Source: Plantactinospora soyae
GTDB lineage: Bacteria > Actinomycetota > Actinomycetes > Mycobacteriales > Micromonosporaceae
Direction: 5' to 3'
DNA length: 64,000 nt
NCBI RefSeq assembly: GCF_014874095.1
Contig: NZ_JADBEB010000001.1
Location: 3,844,001-3,908,000, forward strand
Shown here one piece after another: positions 1-9,274 of this stretch; within the stretch, counting starts at the first letter, position 1; every line of letters begins with the position of its first letter. The notes under the pieces are model-generated. The model was not told where the DNA came from and ran no database searches. It was given only the letters and a program-made list of their open reading frames with translations. A program made the position numbers and the translations under genes.

Positions 1-1
1 G

Positions 2-880
2 GAGCTGCTGGAGCGGGCCCTCACCCACCGTTCCTTCGCGTACGAGAACGGTGGCCTGCCGACGAACGAACGGCTCGAGTTCCTCGGTGACTCGGTGCTG
101 GGCGTGGTGATCACGACGGCGCTGTTCCACAACCATCCGGACCTGCCCGAGGGACAACTGGCCAAGCTGCGGGCCAGCGTGGTCAACATGCGGGCGCTGG
201 CCGACGTCGCCCGGCGGCTCGGCCCGGCGGGTCTCGGGCCGTACCTGCTGCTGGGCAAGGGCGAGGAGAGCACCGGGGGCCGGGACAAGGCGAGCATCCT
301 CGCCGACACGCTCGAAGCCCTGCTCGGCGCGATCTACCTCCAGTACGGGCTGGACACCGTGGCGATCGTCATCCACCGGCTCTTCGACCCGCTGATGGCG
401 GAGTCGGCCGGCCGGGGGGCGGCACTGGACTGGAAGACCAGCCTGCAGGAGCTGACCGCCGCGCTGGGGCTCGGCGTTCCCGAGTACCGGATCGACGAGG
501 CGGGTCCGGATCACGCCAAGACCTTCACCGCCTGGGTGGTGGTGGCCGGCCGGAAGTACGGCGGCTCCGACGGCCGCAGCAAGAAGGAAGCCGAGCAGCG
601 GGCCGCCGAGGCGGCCTGGCGTACCCTCTCCGACCAGGGCGAGGAGGACGTCGAGCCGGCGTCGGCGGCGGCTCCGGTGGCGGCGGTCGACGGCCACGGC
701 CCGGCGGTCGGTGCCGAAGTCGAGCTCGGGGTCGGCACCGACGCGACCGGGGGCGTCGACGCCGGGGTGGGGCCGGTGGACGGTCCGGAGCGCGACGCGG
801 CCCCGACGGCCGAGCCCGCCGCCCGTTCCCGTACCGCACCGGCCGGGGGTTCCGCCGGTGGGGCCGGTACGCCGAGCTGA
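2..880 (+). CDS. rnc: Ribonuclease III (5' end outside window)
   Basis: Ribonuclease III cuts double-stranded RNA during rRNA and mRNA maturation in the cytoplasm. The start codon lies before the window; 292 codons are visible. They open in the catalytic domain with the signature [13 protein letters not shown] at visible residues 22-34, holding metal-binding Glu and Asp, and a second acidic cluster DTLEALLGA near residue 102. A dsRNA-binding domain follows (about 140-210, ending EAAWRTL). The last ~75 residues are rich in Ala, Gly, Pro and Val, look disordered and are longer than in typical RNase III. mutM begins 13 bases after the stop, so the two are probably co-transcribed, as is usual in actinobacteria. 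Confidence 0.97.
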   Translation, partial: ELLERALTHRSFAYENGGLPTNERLEFLGDSVLGVVITTALFHNHPDLPEGQLAKLRASVVNMRALADVARRLGPAGLGPYLLLGKGEESTGGRDKASILADTLEALLGAIYLQYGLDTVAIVIHRLFDPLMAESAGRGAALDWKTSLQELTAALGLGVPEYRIDEAGPDHAKTFTAWVVVAGRKYGGSDGRSKKEAEQRAAEAAWRTLSDQGEEDVEPASAAAPVAAVDGHGPAVGAEVELGVGTDATGGVDAGVGPVDGPERDAAPTAEPAARSRTAPAGGSAGGAGTPS

Positions 881-893
881 TCGAGGATCACAG

Positions 894-1754
894 ATGCCTG
901 AACTGCCCGAGGTGGAGACGGTCCGGGAGGGCCTGAGCCGCTGGGTGACGAACCGCCGGATCGCGGCCGTCGAGGTACGCCATCCGCGCGCCATCCGCCG
1001 GCACCTCCCGGGTGCCGAGCACTTCGCGGCGGTGCTCGCCGGACGGGTGATCCTCGCCGCCTGCCGCCGCGGGAAGTACCTCTGGCTGCCGCTGGACAGC
1101 GGCGACGCCGTCATCGGGCATCTGGGCATGTCGGGACAGTTGCTGGTCCGACCGGCGGAGATGGCTGACGAGATCCACCTGCGGATCCGTTTCACCTTCG
1201 ACGACGGCGGACCGGAGCTGCGCTTCGTGGACCAGCGCACCTTCGGTGGCCTGTCGGTCTCGGAGGGCGGCGCGACCCTGCCGGCGGAGATCGCGCACAT
1301 CGCCCGCGACCCGATGGATCCGGAGTTCTCCGACGCCGCCTTCGTGACCGCGATACGCCGGCGCCGTACCGAGGTCAAGCGGGCGCTGCTGGACCAGACG
1401 TTGATCTCCGGTGTCGGCAACATCTACGCCGACGAGGCGCTCTGGCGGGCCCGCCTGCACGGTGCCCGACCGACCGACGCGCTCACCGGTCCGGCGATCA
1501 CCCGGCTGCTCGGGCACGTCCGCGACGTGCTCGGGGAGGCTCTCCAACAGGGCGGCACGAGTTTCGACGCGCTGTACGTCAACGTCAACGGCGAGAGCGG
1601 CTACTTCGACCGGGAGCTGAACGTCTACGGTCGGGAGGGGCTGCCGTGCCGGCACTGCGGTGCGCTGGTGCGTCGGGAGGCCTTCATGAACCGCTCGTCG
1701 TTCAGTTGTCCCCGCTGCCAGCCCCGACCCCGTACGGCGGTCGCGCCGAGGTGA
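894..1754 (+). CDS. mutM: Formamidopyrimidine-DNA glycosylase
   Basis: Bifunctional base-excision repair glycosylase/AP lyase that removes oxidised purines such as 8-oxoguanine. The protein (286 aa) begins [10 protein letters not shown]; after Met removal Pro2 is the catalytic nucleophile and Glu3 the acid of the family. The H2TH region and the segment [14 protein letters not shown] are present. A C-terminal zinc finger of the CxxC...CxxC type lies at about residues 252-274 (CRHCG ... CPRCQ). The ATG at 894 is chosen because the family always starts at PELPE; longer in-frame extensions run into rnc. It follows rnc closely. Confidence 0.97.
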   Translation: MPELPEVETVREGLSRWVTNRRIAAVEVRHPRAIRRHLPGAEHFAAVLAGRVILAACRRGKYLWLPLDSGDAVIGHLGMSGQLLVRPAEMADEIHLRIRFTFDDGGPELRFVDQRTFGGLSVSEGGATLPAEIAHIARDPMDPEFSDAAFVTAIRRRRTEVKRALLDQTLISGVGNIYADEALWRARLHGARPTDALTGPAITRLLGHVRDVLGEALQQGGTSFDALYVNVNGESGYFDRELNVYGREGLPCRHCGALVRREAFMNRSSFSCPRCQPRPRTAVAPR

Positions 1755-1776
1755 GGACGCGGGGCGCCGGCATCGC

Positions 1777-2595
1777 TCAGAGCGGGCAGGTGTCGCGCCG
1801 TACGCCGAGGTTCCGGTCCTTGCGGATGGAGCTGAAGCCGTAGCCGACGGTGGCGGTGCAGAAGTCGACGACCGACCCCTCGTACTCGACGTGGAAGACC
1901 GGCTTGCCGGCCGCCACGAACGGCACCAGCCGGTCACACTCGGTACGCCGGAAGCACTCCTCGTTGACGACGAAGTCGAAGTGCGGCTCCAACGCCAGCA
2001 CCTGGTCGACGTCGTTGGTCAGTCCCGGGGCCAGTCCGGTGCGGCGGGCCAGGTCGGCGATCCGGCGGTTGAAGGTGAGCTGGTCGTCGAAGGTCAACGG
2101 AAATCCGCTCCGGTGCCGGTAGGACTCCATCCCGACGGGCAGTACGGCGACGAAGCCCTTGCCCCGGCAGAGTCGGAACCGGTCCGCCAGCACCGGTTCG
2201 AGGGTCGACCACTGCCGGATGTCCAGCCACCGGCCGCGCGGAGCGCCCTTCGGCTGACCCGGTACCCCGGTCGGACGGCCCCGCACGGCGGCCGGGAAGC
2301 GCTTCGCGTCCGGGCGGGACTCCTGGTGGATCCCGACCTCGACGGAGCAGATCAGCCGCCGGCCGTCGGCCCGGAGCCGGCGGGCCTGCTCCAGGGTGGT
2401 GCGGAAGACGTCGAGCGCGTACACCTGCGCGTCGACGGTGGGATCGAGCGGTCCGTCGAGCTGCCACTGCCAGCTCGGGGCGGGGCCACCCGGCCAGGGC
2501 GGTACCGGGGCGGAGCGGTCCGGCAGGAAGCGGCAGCCGGGCAGCAGCAGCGCCAGCCCGAGCGCGAGAAGCAGTCCAGTGGCCCGGGTCGGCAC
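1777..2595 (-). CDS. GH114-like (polygalactosaminidase-fold) lipoprotein, probably degenerate
   Basis: A 272-aa predicted lipoprotein: the N-terminus has a hydrophobic stretch and lipobox LLPGC with Cys21. The rest matches the TIM-barrel family of endo-alpha-1,4-polygalactosaminidase (GH114/DUF297): WQWQLDG near 43, the segment SGFPLTFDDQLTFNRRIA at 163-180, GLTNDVDQV at 191-199, FDFVVNEECF at 206-215 and FHVEYEG near 235. In family members I remember, the segment after KGF reads close to GVEPDNVD and supplies acidic residues. Here positions 147-158 read GFVAVLPVGMES, so those acids are missing. Catalysis is therefore doubtful; a carbohydrate-binding or structural role is possible. The start is GTG with a weak RBS. 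It lies opposite to mutM and in the same direction as the CAP-domain gene. Confidence 0.8.
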   Translation of the reverse strand: MPTRATGLLLALGLALLLPGCRFLPDRSAPVPPWPGGPAPSWQWQLDGPLDPTVDAQVYALDVFRTTLEQARRLRADGRRLICSVEVGIHQESRPDAKRFPAAVRGRPTGVPGQPKGAPRGRWLDIRQWSTLEPVLADRFRLCRGKGFVAVLPVGMESYRHRSGFPLTFDDQLTFNRRIADLARRTGLAPGLTNDVDQVLALEPHFDFVVNEECFRRTECDRLVPFVAAGKPVFHVEYEGSVVDFCTATVGYGFSSIRKDRNLGVRRDTCPL

Positions 2596-2681
2596 CTCAG
2601 TGAGCTGCGGTGTTCACTAGCCGCACACCCCCTCGTACGGGCCAACGAGTCAGCCCGGGCGACGGGCACGGCGACGGTCGG

Positions 2682-2728
2682 CGTACGGCTCAGGCGGCCC
2701 GCGGGTACGCCGTACGGGTCAGGCGGCC
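2682..2728. repeat. Direct repeat copying the CAP-gene 3' end with its stop
   Basis: Two 18-base copies matching 17/18 lie at 2682-2699 and 2711-2728, consensus CGTACGGSTCAGGCGGCC, 29 bases apart. The second contains the stop codon of the minus-strand CAP gene (TCA at 2719-2721); the first is a downstream duplicate carrying the same TGA on the minus strand. Confidence 0.75.
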
Positions 2729-3852
2729 GAGCCGAACACCTGGGTCCAGTACAGCCGGCCGTCGGTTCCGGTGGCCACTCCGACACCCATCGCCTTCGCG
2801 TTGCAGTTCAGGATGTTGGCGCGGTGTCCGGAGCTGTTCATCCAGCCCTCCATCACCGCGGCCGGGGTGGCGTAGCCCATCGCCACGTTCTCGCCGATCG
2901 GGCTGCTGTAACCGGCCCGCCGGGCCCGCTCCACGAAGTCGCTGCCGTCGCTGCCGGTGTGCGACATGTTGGTGTGCTCGCCCTGGTCCTGGCTGTGCAG
3001 CCGGGCCGCCTCGGCCAGATCGCTATTGATCACCACGGAGCCGCAGCCGTTGGCGGCGCGCTCGCGGTTGACGATCTCCAGCACCTGCGCCTCGCGGCTG
3101 TCCCCCGTCTGGGCGGCCTTCGCCGGGGTCCGGGCGGGCGTACGGCGGGCGGTCGGTTTGGTCGTCCGGGGTGGCCTGGTGGTGGTGGCCGTGGGCTTCG
3201 GCGTTGCCTGCGGGGCGGTGGTGGCGGTCGGGGTGGGTGCGGCGGTTTCGGCGTCGACGCCGGTCGGCTCGTCCAGGGGTGCCGTCGGCTCGTCGAATCC
3301 GTCGGGCGCGGCCGCGTCGGCGGCGGGTTGGTTCGAGCGGCCCCCGGGTGCGTCGGCGAGGCTCGGCGGAAGCAGGGCGGCTCCGACCCCGAAGAGGCCG
3401 AGCAGGGCGGTCACGGCGAGCCCCAGACCCACCGGCCCCGGCAGCCGGCTCGGCCGCCGGTGCTTTCCGCTGCCACCGGACGGGTCGGCCTGTTGACGGC
3501 CCGGCCCGGGGGCGTCGTCGCGACCGGCCGGGTGCCGCTGACCGGACCTCGTCCGCCCGGCTCCGGCCAGCCCTCGCCCCGACTCGAATTCCGGGTCCCG
3601 CTCGAAGCTGTCGAATCGCGGATCCGGGTCGAAGGTGTCGAATCGCGGGTCCGGGTCGAAGCTGTCGACTTCCGGATCGCGGTCGAAGGTGTCGTGTTCC
3701 GGGCCGAGCGCGAAGGTACCGAGTTCCGCCGTCAGGTCCGGTTCCGAGTCGTCCGTTCGTGCCGAGCGGGCCGGCGCCTGGGCGCGACCGGCCGGCTGGA
3801 CGGGCTCCCATTGGCCCTCGTCCCGGTCGTCCGGTTCGTTCCACCCGTGCAC
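2719..3852 (-). CDS. Membrane-anchored CAP (SCP/PR1-like) domain protein
   Basis: A 377-aa protein with an extracellular CAP domain, found in many secreted actinobacterial proteins of unclear function. Order: an acidic cytoplasmic part with Asp/Phe/Pro repeats (SFDPDPRF-type units at about 54-90), one membrane segment at 141-163 (VGLGLAVTALLGLFGVGAAL), a Pro/Thr-rich wall-spanning linker (180-245), then the CAP domain at 254-374. The domain keeps the typical cavity residues His286, Glu321 and His343 (GHRAN), and a disulfide-like Cys pair (270, 350). Bacterial CAP domains have been linked to metal or lipid binding, but no substrate can be deduced here. It is divergent from the small coiled-coil gene. 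Confidence 0.88.
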   Translation of the reverse strand: MHGWNEPDDRDEGQWEPVQPAGRAQAPARSARTDDSEPDLTAELGTFALGPEHDTFDRDPEVDSFDPDPRFDTFDPDPRFDSFERDPEFESGRGLAGAGRTRSGQRHPAGRDDAPGPGRQQADPSGGSGKHRRPSRLPGPVGLGLAVTALLGLFGVGAALLPPSLADAPGGRSNQPAADAAAPDGFDEPTAPLDEPTGVDAETAAPTPTATTAPQATPKPTATTTRPPRTTKPTARRTPARTPAKAAQTGDSREAQVLEIVNRERAANGCGSVVINSDLAEAARLHSQDQGEHTNMSHTGSDGSDFVERARRAGYSSPIGENVAMGYATPAAVMEGWMNSSGHRANILNCNAKAMGVGVATGTDGRLYWTQVFGSAA

Positions 3853-4248
3853 GCCAATACCTCCACTCGTCCGGTGCTCCGACCGTCCGGACGCTACGCG
3901 GGCCCCTGGCCAGGGGCAACGCGGCTAAGGAAGAGTTAAGAGGAGGCCCGCGAGCGGGATCGGGGCGCTGGCCTGGGGCGTTACCAGATGAGACATCGAC
4001 TGGCGGTACACTTCCGGTGTCCGAACAGCGACCTGGTTCGTGCCTTGCGGCAGCCCTCGGTTCAGGGTGGTTGACGGCACAGGTGGACCGCGCCCCGGTG
4101 AAACTTGACTCAGCCGGGACATCGGCACACTATAGAAGTGTCGCCAGTCGCGCCCGACCATGCCCGCGTTTGCCTGCGGGTAGGTAGTCGCGAACGAGTT
4201 GGGCGCGCGTTGGCCGGCCTTTCCGGCAGCGCATTACAAGGAGACGAT
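3853..4248. other. Divergent intergenic region, 396 bases
   Basis: The gap separates the CAP gene (minus) from the small coiled-coil gene (plus). I see no convincing gene. It holds TTGACT at 4105-4110 and TATAGA at 4131-4136; the 20-base spacing is longer than the usual 16-18, so a promoter here is only possible. The short inverted repeat ACACT...AGTGT (4127-4141) overlaps the -10-like box. A plus-strand transcript from here would have a leader of roughly 100 bases. Confidence 0.4.
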
Positions 4249-4443
4249 ATGGCGAAGGCCCTCTACGGCCACGTTGGTGCGGCGCCAGACCGGCGCCTAC
4301 TCGACGAGGTCACCCGACTGCGTTCCAGGGTTCAGGCACTGGAGTTCGAGACTACGCGGTTGCGCGCCGAGAACGATCGGCTCGCTGCGGCGGTCGCCGA
4401 GGCAGATGACCTGCTGCGGCTGGCCGAGCCCGCGCTGACCTGA
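4249..4443 (+). CDS. Small conserved coiled-coil protein
   Basis: A 64-aa acidic protein starting MAKALYGHVG, followed by a leucine-zipper-like heptad pattern with Leu or Val at regular spacing (LLDEVTRLRSRVQALEFETT, then LRAENDRLAAAV). The ATG at 4249 has a good RBS, AAGGAG at 4238-4243, five bases before the start; a longer in-frame opening at 4105 has none. Similar short proteins sit upstream of smc in other actinobacteria as far as I recall, but I know no function. It probably forms a dimeric coiled coil. Two hairpins that could end its transcript follow the stop. Confidence 0.8.
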   Translation: MAKALYGHVGAAPDRRLLDEVTRLRSRVQALEFETTRLRAENDRLAAAVAEADDLLRLAEPALT

Positions 4444-4449
4444 GCTTCC

Positions 4450-4530
4450 GGGCGCCGGGCGACCGGCGCCCCCGCCTGACACCTGAAACGCACCAAGAAA
4501 TCGCGCGCCGACACGTCCGTGGCGGCGCGC
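4450..4530 (+). terminator. Two successive hairpins after the small coiled-coil gene
   Basis: First hairpin: nine-base perfect arms GGGCGCCGG (4450-4458) and CCGGCGCCC (4463-4471) around a GCGA tetraloop of GNRA type. Second: GCGCGCCG (4503-4510) pairs with CGGCGCGC (4523-4530), with an inner CACG/CGTG stem, followed by the T-rich run AGTTCTGTAT. Together they look like a terminator separating this gene from smc. Confidence 0.6.
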
Positions 4531-4539
4531 AGTTCTGTA

Positions 4540-4712
4540 TCCGGACCGGCCGCCGGGCGCCCGACCGCCGGCCGCGGCCGCCTGACCACCGGCCCCCCGC
4601 GCACCTGACCACCGGCCGCCGGGCGCCTGACCACCGGCCCCCCCGCGCGCCTGACCACCGGCCGCCGGGCGCCCGACCACCGGCCGCCCGCGCACCTGAC
4701 CACCGGCCGCCG
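4540..4712. repeat. Imperfect tandem array, about 22-24 bp unit
   Basis: About seven imperfect copies of a unit with the core CCTGACCACCGGCC, at roughly 4561, 4581, 4604, 4626, 4650, 4673 and 4695. The rest of the 4444-5014 gap before smc holds hairpins (4450-4530), a small AGCCAGCCG duplication (4731-4752) and a possible -10 TACCCT (4790-4795). No gene is evident in this 571-base gap. Confidence 0.75.
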
Positions 4713-5014
4713 GGCCGCTGCCGGTGACCCGAGCCAGCCGAGCCAGCCGAGCGCGGTCGTACCCCGAGAGCGCTTTCCGGGTGATCCGATACCCTGATCG
4801 GTGCGTGCCGCGTCGGGCAGGGCGTCGAATCCCGGGTTACCCTGCGGGTTGACCAGGCTCCCACCGCCGGGAGCGAGCCATCTCCTCCGGCGTCCGGTCG
4901 CGGCCGACCGGGCCGGCGAATCCGGTCGCGGTCGTGCCGGACGGGACCCGGGAGCGGAACTGACCGGGAAGCGGCGAGTCTGCCCGGCGGTCACGTCGGA
5001 CGAGGATCGAGAGC

Positions 5015-8000
5015 GTGTATCTCAAGAGCCTGACGGTGAAGGGCTTCAAGTCCTTCGCCTCCAGCACGACCTTCAAGCTGGAGCCGGGAATCACCTGCGT
5101 GGTGGGGCCCAACGGCTCGGGCAAGTCCAACGTCGTCGACGCGATCGCCTGGGTACTCGGCGAGCACAGTGCCAAGGCACTCCGTGGCGGCAAGATGGAG
5201 GACGTGATCTTCGCCGGCACCGCCGGCCGGGCCCCGCTGGGCCGCGCCGAGGTGACGCTGACGATCGACAACACCGACGGCGCGCTGCCGATCGACTACA
5301 CCGAGGTGTCGATCACCCGACGGATGTTCCGGTCCGGCGAGAGCGAGTACGAGATCAACGGCGACTCCTGCCGGCTGCTCGACATCCAGGAACTCCTCTC
5401 CGACTCGGGAATCGGCCGGGAGATGCACGTCATCGTCGGCCAGGGGCAGTTGGACGCCGTACTCCACGCGAAGCCGGAGGACCGGCGGGCGTTCATCGAG
5501 GAGGCGGCCGGCGTACTCAAGCATCGCAAGCGCAAGGAGAAGGCCCTGCGCAAGCTCGACGCGATGCAGGTCAACCTGAACCGGTTGACCGACCTGACCG
5601 CGGAGTTGCGCCGCCAGCTCAAGCCGCTGGGCCGGCAGGCCGAGGTGGCCCGCCGGGCGCAGGGGATCCAGGCCGACCTGCGGGACGCCCGGCTGCGCCT
5701 GCTCGCCGACGACCTGGCCACGCTGCGTTCCACGCTGGACAAGGAGATCGCCGACGAGGCCGCGCTGCGGCAGCGCCGCGAGCAGGTCGAGCGGGAGCAC
5801 GCCGAGGTGCAGACCCGGCTCGCCGAGCTGGAGACGGCGCTCGCCGAGGACGCTCCGCTGCTCACCCGGGCCCAGGACACCTGGTACCAGCTCTCCGCGC
5901 TCACCGAGCGGTTCCGCTCGACCGAGCAGTTGGCCCGGGAGCGGCTCCGCCACCTGAGCGCCACCCCGGACGACGAGCGTCCCGGCCGCGACCCCGACCG
6001 GCTCGAAGCCGAGGCCGAGGAGGTGCGCGCGCACGAGGAGGAACTGCGGACCGCGCTCACCGACGACCAGATCCGGCTGGCCGAGGCGGTGGAGAGCCGG
6101 CAGCAGCTGGAACGTCAGCTCGCCGAGGCGGAACGCTCACTAGTCGTCGCCGCCAAGGCGATCGCCGACCGGCGGGAGGGCCTGGCCAAGCTGACCGGAC
6201 AGGTCAACTCGGCCCGCGCCCGGACGGGTTCGGCGGCCGAGGAGATCGCCCGGCTCGCCGCCGCGCACGCCGACGCGGAGGTCCGGGCGGCGCAGACCCA
6301 GACCGAACTCGACGCGGTCGCGGAGCGGTCCAGCGAGGCCGACCGGGACAACGCGGACCTGGACGCCCGGCACGCCGAGGCGGTCGCCGCGCAGGAGGGG
6401 GCGGCGGCCACCGTACGGGCGCTTTCCGACGCCGAGCGGGCGGCGGAGAAGGACGCGGCGACCTGGAAGGCCCGGGAGGAGGCGCTGGCCATGGGCCTGC
6501 GCCGCAAGGACGGCGCCGGGGCCCTGCTGGCCCGCGCCGACCAGGTGCCGGGGCTGCTGGGCAGCCTGGCCGGGCTGCTGACCGTCGCGCCGGGCCACGA
6601 GGCGGCGCTCGCCGCCGCGCTCGGCAGCCTCGCCGACGCGGTCGCGGTGGCCGGGGTCGACGAGGCGGCCGAGGCGATGCGGTGGCTGAAGATCCAGGAC
6701 GCCGGCCGGGCCGACCTGCTGGTCGGCGGGCAGGCCGGGCCGGGCATGATCGGTACGGCCGACGCGCTGCGCCCGGCGCTTCCGGCCGGCGCCCGCTGGG
6801 CACCGGACCTGGTCGGCTGCCCCGACGAGGTACGCCCGGCGGTGCACCGGGCACTGCGGGACGTGATCCTGGTCGACGACCTGGAGACGGCGACCCGGGT
6901 GGTGGCCGGTAATGCCGAACTGCGCGCGGTGACGGCCGACGGCGACGTGGTCGGCGGCTACGCGGCGGCCGGTGGTTCGGCGAAGGCACCCAGCTACCTG
7001 GAGGTGCAGGCCGCCGTCGAGGAGGCCCGGACCAACCGGGTGACCGCCGAGCAGACCATCGCCGAGCTGCGTGAACAGCTCGGCGCGGCCCGGGAAGAGG
7101 CGGCCGACCACAAGCAGACGGTCGCCGCCGCGGCAGCGGTCAAGCGGGAGGCCGAGGGGCAGCGCAACGCCGCCGCCCGCCGGCTCGCCGAGCTGGGCGG
7201 GGCCGCGCGGTCGGCGAAGGCCGAGATGGATCGGCTGGCCGAGTCCCGGGACCGGGCCCAGCAGGCCCGGGACCGCGACCTCGCCGGCCTGGCCGAGCTG
7301 GAGGAGCGGCTCCGGCTGGCCGAGGCCACCCCGATCGACGCCGAGCCGTCCACGGAGGAACGCGACGAACTGGCCCGGTACCTGCCGCCGGCCCGGCAGA
7401 ACGAGATGGAGGTCCGGCTCGCGGTGCGTACCGCGGAGGAGCGGGTCGCCTCGATCGCCGGCCGGGCCGACTCGCTGGCCCGGCAGGCGGCGGCCGAGCG
7501 GGCCGCCCGGGAACGGGCCGCCGCCCGGCGGGCCGCCCGGGCCCGCGGCGCCACCATCGCCCGCGCCGTCGAGATCGGCGCCCGGGAGGCGCTGACCCGG
7601 CTCGCGGTCTCCCTCGCCACCGCCGAGCAGACCCGGGACGCCGTCGCGCAGGCCCGGTCCGCCCGGGAAGCCGAACTCCAGGAGGTACGCGGCGCGGCCA
7701 AGCGGCTCGGCGGCGACCTGGAACGGCTGACCAGCGCGGTGCACCGGGACGAGGTGGCTCGGGCCGAGCAGCGGCTGCGGATCGAGCAGTTGGAGGCCAA
7801 GGCGGCCGAGGACTTCGGGCTGGACGTGGAGAGCCTGGTCGCCGAGTACGGCCCGCAGCAGCCCGTACCGCCCGCCCAGGCCGAGATCGCCGCCGCCGAG
7901 CGGGACGACCGGCCGGCGCCCGAGCCGGTGCCGTTCGAGCGGCCGGTGCAGGAGAAGCGGGCCGCCAAGGCCGAACGCGAGCTGGCCCTGCTCGGCAAGG

Positions 8001-8593
8001 TCAACCCGCTCGCCCTGGAGGAGTTCGCCGCCCTGGAGGAGCGGTACAAGTTCCTCTCCGAGCAGCTCGAAGACCTCAAGGCGACCCGCAAGGACCTGCT
8101 CACCGTGGTCAAGGACGTGGACGACCGGATCCTGGAGGTCTTCGCCAGTGCGTACGCCGACACCGCCCGGGAGTTCGAGCAGGTCTTCACCGTGCTCTTC
8201 CCCGGCGGCGAGGGGCGGTTGGTGCTGACCGACCCGGAGGACATGCTCACCACCGGGGTCGAGGTCGAGGCCCGCCCGCCGGGCAAGAAGATCAAGCGGC
8301 TTTCGCTGCTCTCCGGCGGCGAGCGGTCGCTGACCGCCGTCGCCATGCTGGTCGCGATCTTCCGAGCCCGGCCCAGCCCGTTCTACATCATGGACGAGGT
8401 GGAGGCGGCGCTCGACGACGTCAATCTCGGCCGCCTGATCACCCTGATGGCCCAGTTGCGGGAGAAGAGCCAGTTGATCGTGGTCACCCACCAGAAGCGC
8501 ACAATGGAGGTGGCCGACGCCCTCTACGGCGTCACCATGCGAAGCGGCGTCACCCAGGTGATCAGCCAGCGACTCAGCAACGAGGAGGACTGA
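5015..8593 (+). CDS. smc: Chromosome segregation ATPase SMC
   Basis: SMC forms the condensin-like complex with ScpA/ScpB that organises and segregates the chromosome. The protein has 1192 residues, normal for the family. Walker A GPNGSGKSNV is at 31-40. Long charged coiled coils rich in Ala, Glu and Arg flank a hinge around 490-660. The ABC signature LLSGGERSLTAVAML is near 1097 and Walker B with the catalytic Glu (YIMDEVEAALDD) near 1122. The GTG at 5015 is used because the family begins MYLKSLTVKGFKSF; a modest GAGGA RBS lies at 5002-5006. The stop overlaps the next start by one base (TGATG). Confidence 0.97.
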   Translation: MYLKSLTVKGFKSFASSTTFKLEPGITCVVGPNGSGKSNVVDAIAWVLGEHSAKALRGGKMEDVIFAGTAGRAPLGRAEVTLTIDNTDGALPIDYTEVSITRRMFRSGESEYEINGDSCRLLDIQELLSDSGIGREMHVIVGQGQLDAVLHAKPEDRRAFIEEAAGVLKHRKRKEKALRKLDAMQVNLNRLTDLTAELRRQLKPLGRQAEVARRAQGIQADLRDARLRLLADDLATLRSTLDKEIADEAALRQRREQVEREHAEVQTRLAELETALAEDAPLLTRAQDTWYQLSALTERFRSTEQLARERLRHLSATPDDERPGRDPDRLEAEAEEVRAHEEELRTALTDDQIRLAEAVESRQQLERQLAEAERSLVVAAKAIADRREGLAKLTGQVNSARARTGSAAEEIARLAAAHADAEVRAAQTQTELDAVAERSSEADRDNADLDARHAEAVAAQEGAAATVRALSDAERAAEKDAATWKAREEALAMGLRRKDGAGALLARADQVPGLLGSLAGLLTVAPGHEAALAAALGSLADAVAVAGVDEAAEAMRWLKIQDAGRADLLVGGQAGPGMIGTADALRPALPAGARWAPDLVGCPDEVRPAVHRALRDVILVDDLETATRVVAGNAELRAVTADGDVVGGYAAAGGSAKAPSYLEVQAAVEEARTNRVTAEQTIAELREQLGAAREEAADHKQTVAAAAAVKREAEGQRNAAARRLAELGGAARSAKAEMDRLAESRDRAQQARDRDLAGLAELEERLRLAEATPIDAEPSTEERDELARYLPPARQNEMEVRLAVRTAEERVASIAGRADSLARQAAAERAARERAAARRAARARGATIARAVEIGAREALTRLAVSLATAEQTRDAVAQARSAREAELQEVRGAAKRLGGDLERLTSAVHRDEVARAEQRLRIEQLEAKAAEDFGLDVESLVAEYGPQQPVPPAQAEIAAAERDDRPAPEPVPFERPVQEKRAAKAERELALLGKVNPLALEEFAALEERYKFLSEQLEDLKATRKDLLTVVKDVDDRILEVFASAYADTAREFEQVFTVLFPGGEGRLVLTDPEDMLTTGVEVEARPPGKKIKRLSLLSGGERSLTAVAMLVAIFRARPSPFYIMDEVEAALDDVNLGRLITLMAQLREKSQLIVVTHQKRTMEVADALYGVTMRSGVTQVISQRLSNEED

Positions 8594-9213
8594 TGGCCCG
8601 GGAGCGCCCGACCGCACTGCTGGTGGACCTGGACGGGGTCCTGCGGCGGTGGGATCCCGACAACGCCACCCGGGTGGAGAGCCGCTACGACCTGCCGTCG
8701 GGCGTGCTGTACGAGATCGCGATGCAGTGGGCGCTGTTGCGTCCGGCGGTCACCGGGCAGCTCAGCCACGCCGACTGGATGGTCGCCGTGGTGGACGCGC
8801 TCGCCGGGCCGGGCCGGGACCGGGACCGGATGCGGGCGGCGGTCGACGAGTGGCAGGCGGACCGGGGGACGGTGGACCCCGACGTACTGGCCTTCGTCCG
8901 GGAGGCGCGGGCCGCCGGCGTACGGGTCGGGTTGGCCACCAACTCCACCGACCTGCTCGACACCGACCTGGTCACGCTGGGCCTGACCGAGGAGGTCGAC
9001 GTGGTGGTCAGCTCCTCGACGCTGGGCGTGCACAAGCCGATGAAGGAGTACTTCCAGCAGGCCTGTCTGGCCGTCGACACGCTGCCGGCCCAGGTGCTGT
9101 TCGTGGACGACGAGGACCGTGCGATCCGGGGGGCGCGGGTCGCAGGGCTGTCGGCGTACCGGTGGACGGGGCCGGACGACCTGCGCTACCTGCGGGCGGC
9201 GCTGGCCGTCTGA
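8593..9213 (+). CDS. HAD-superfamily hydrolase
   Basis: A 206-aa haloacid-dehalogenase-type hydrolase, probably a small-molecule phosphatase. Motif I is VDLDGVL (nucleophile Asp12, Asp14), motif II is LATNST around 115, motif III Lys lies in LGVHKPMKEYF, and motif IV VDDEDRAIRGAR supplies the metal-binding acids. A helical cap lies between motifs I and II. The substrate cannot be told. Its start overlaps the smc stop by one base, so it is translationally coupled to smc. The short spacer to the convergent DinB-like gene has a direct repeat. Confidence 0.9.
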   Translation: MARERPTALLVDLDGVLRRWDPDNATRVESRYDLPSGVLYEIAMQWALLRPAVTGQLSHADWMVAVVDALAGPGRDRDRMRAAVDEWQADRGTVDPDVLAFVREARAAGVRVGLATNSTDLLDTDLVTLGLTEEVDVVVSSSTLGVHKPMKEYFQQACLAVDTLPAQVLFVDDEDRAIRGARVAGLSAYRWTGPDDLRYLRAALAV

Positions 9214-9274
9214 GGCGTCACCCGCCGGCCGGTGCTCGCCCGGCTCGGCTGAGCGGCGTCACTCGCCGGTCGTA
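9214..9274. repeat. Direct repeat copying the DinB-like gene 3' end
   Basis: GGCGTCACTCGCCGGTCG (from 9255) contains the stop of the minus-strand DinB-like gene (TCA at 9259-9261). An imperfect copy, GGCGTCACCCGCCGGCCG, starts at 9214, about 41 bases further downstream for that gene, matching 16/18 and keeping the minus-strand TGA. Confidence 0.6.

Noticed and set aside
1891-3939. Long plus-strand open frame of 682 codons
   Set aside because: It lies antisense to the GH114-like and CAP genes, is composed of low-complexity Arg/Gly/Pro residues, and has no family resemblance; it is a GC-rich shadow frame. The same applies to other long antisense frames, for example 6140-8617 opposite smc.
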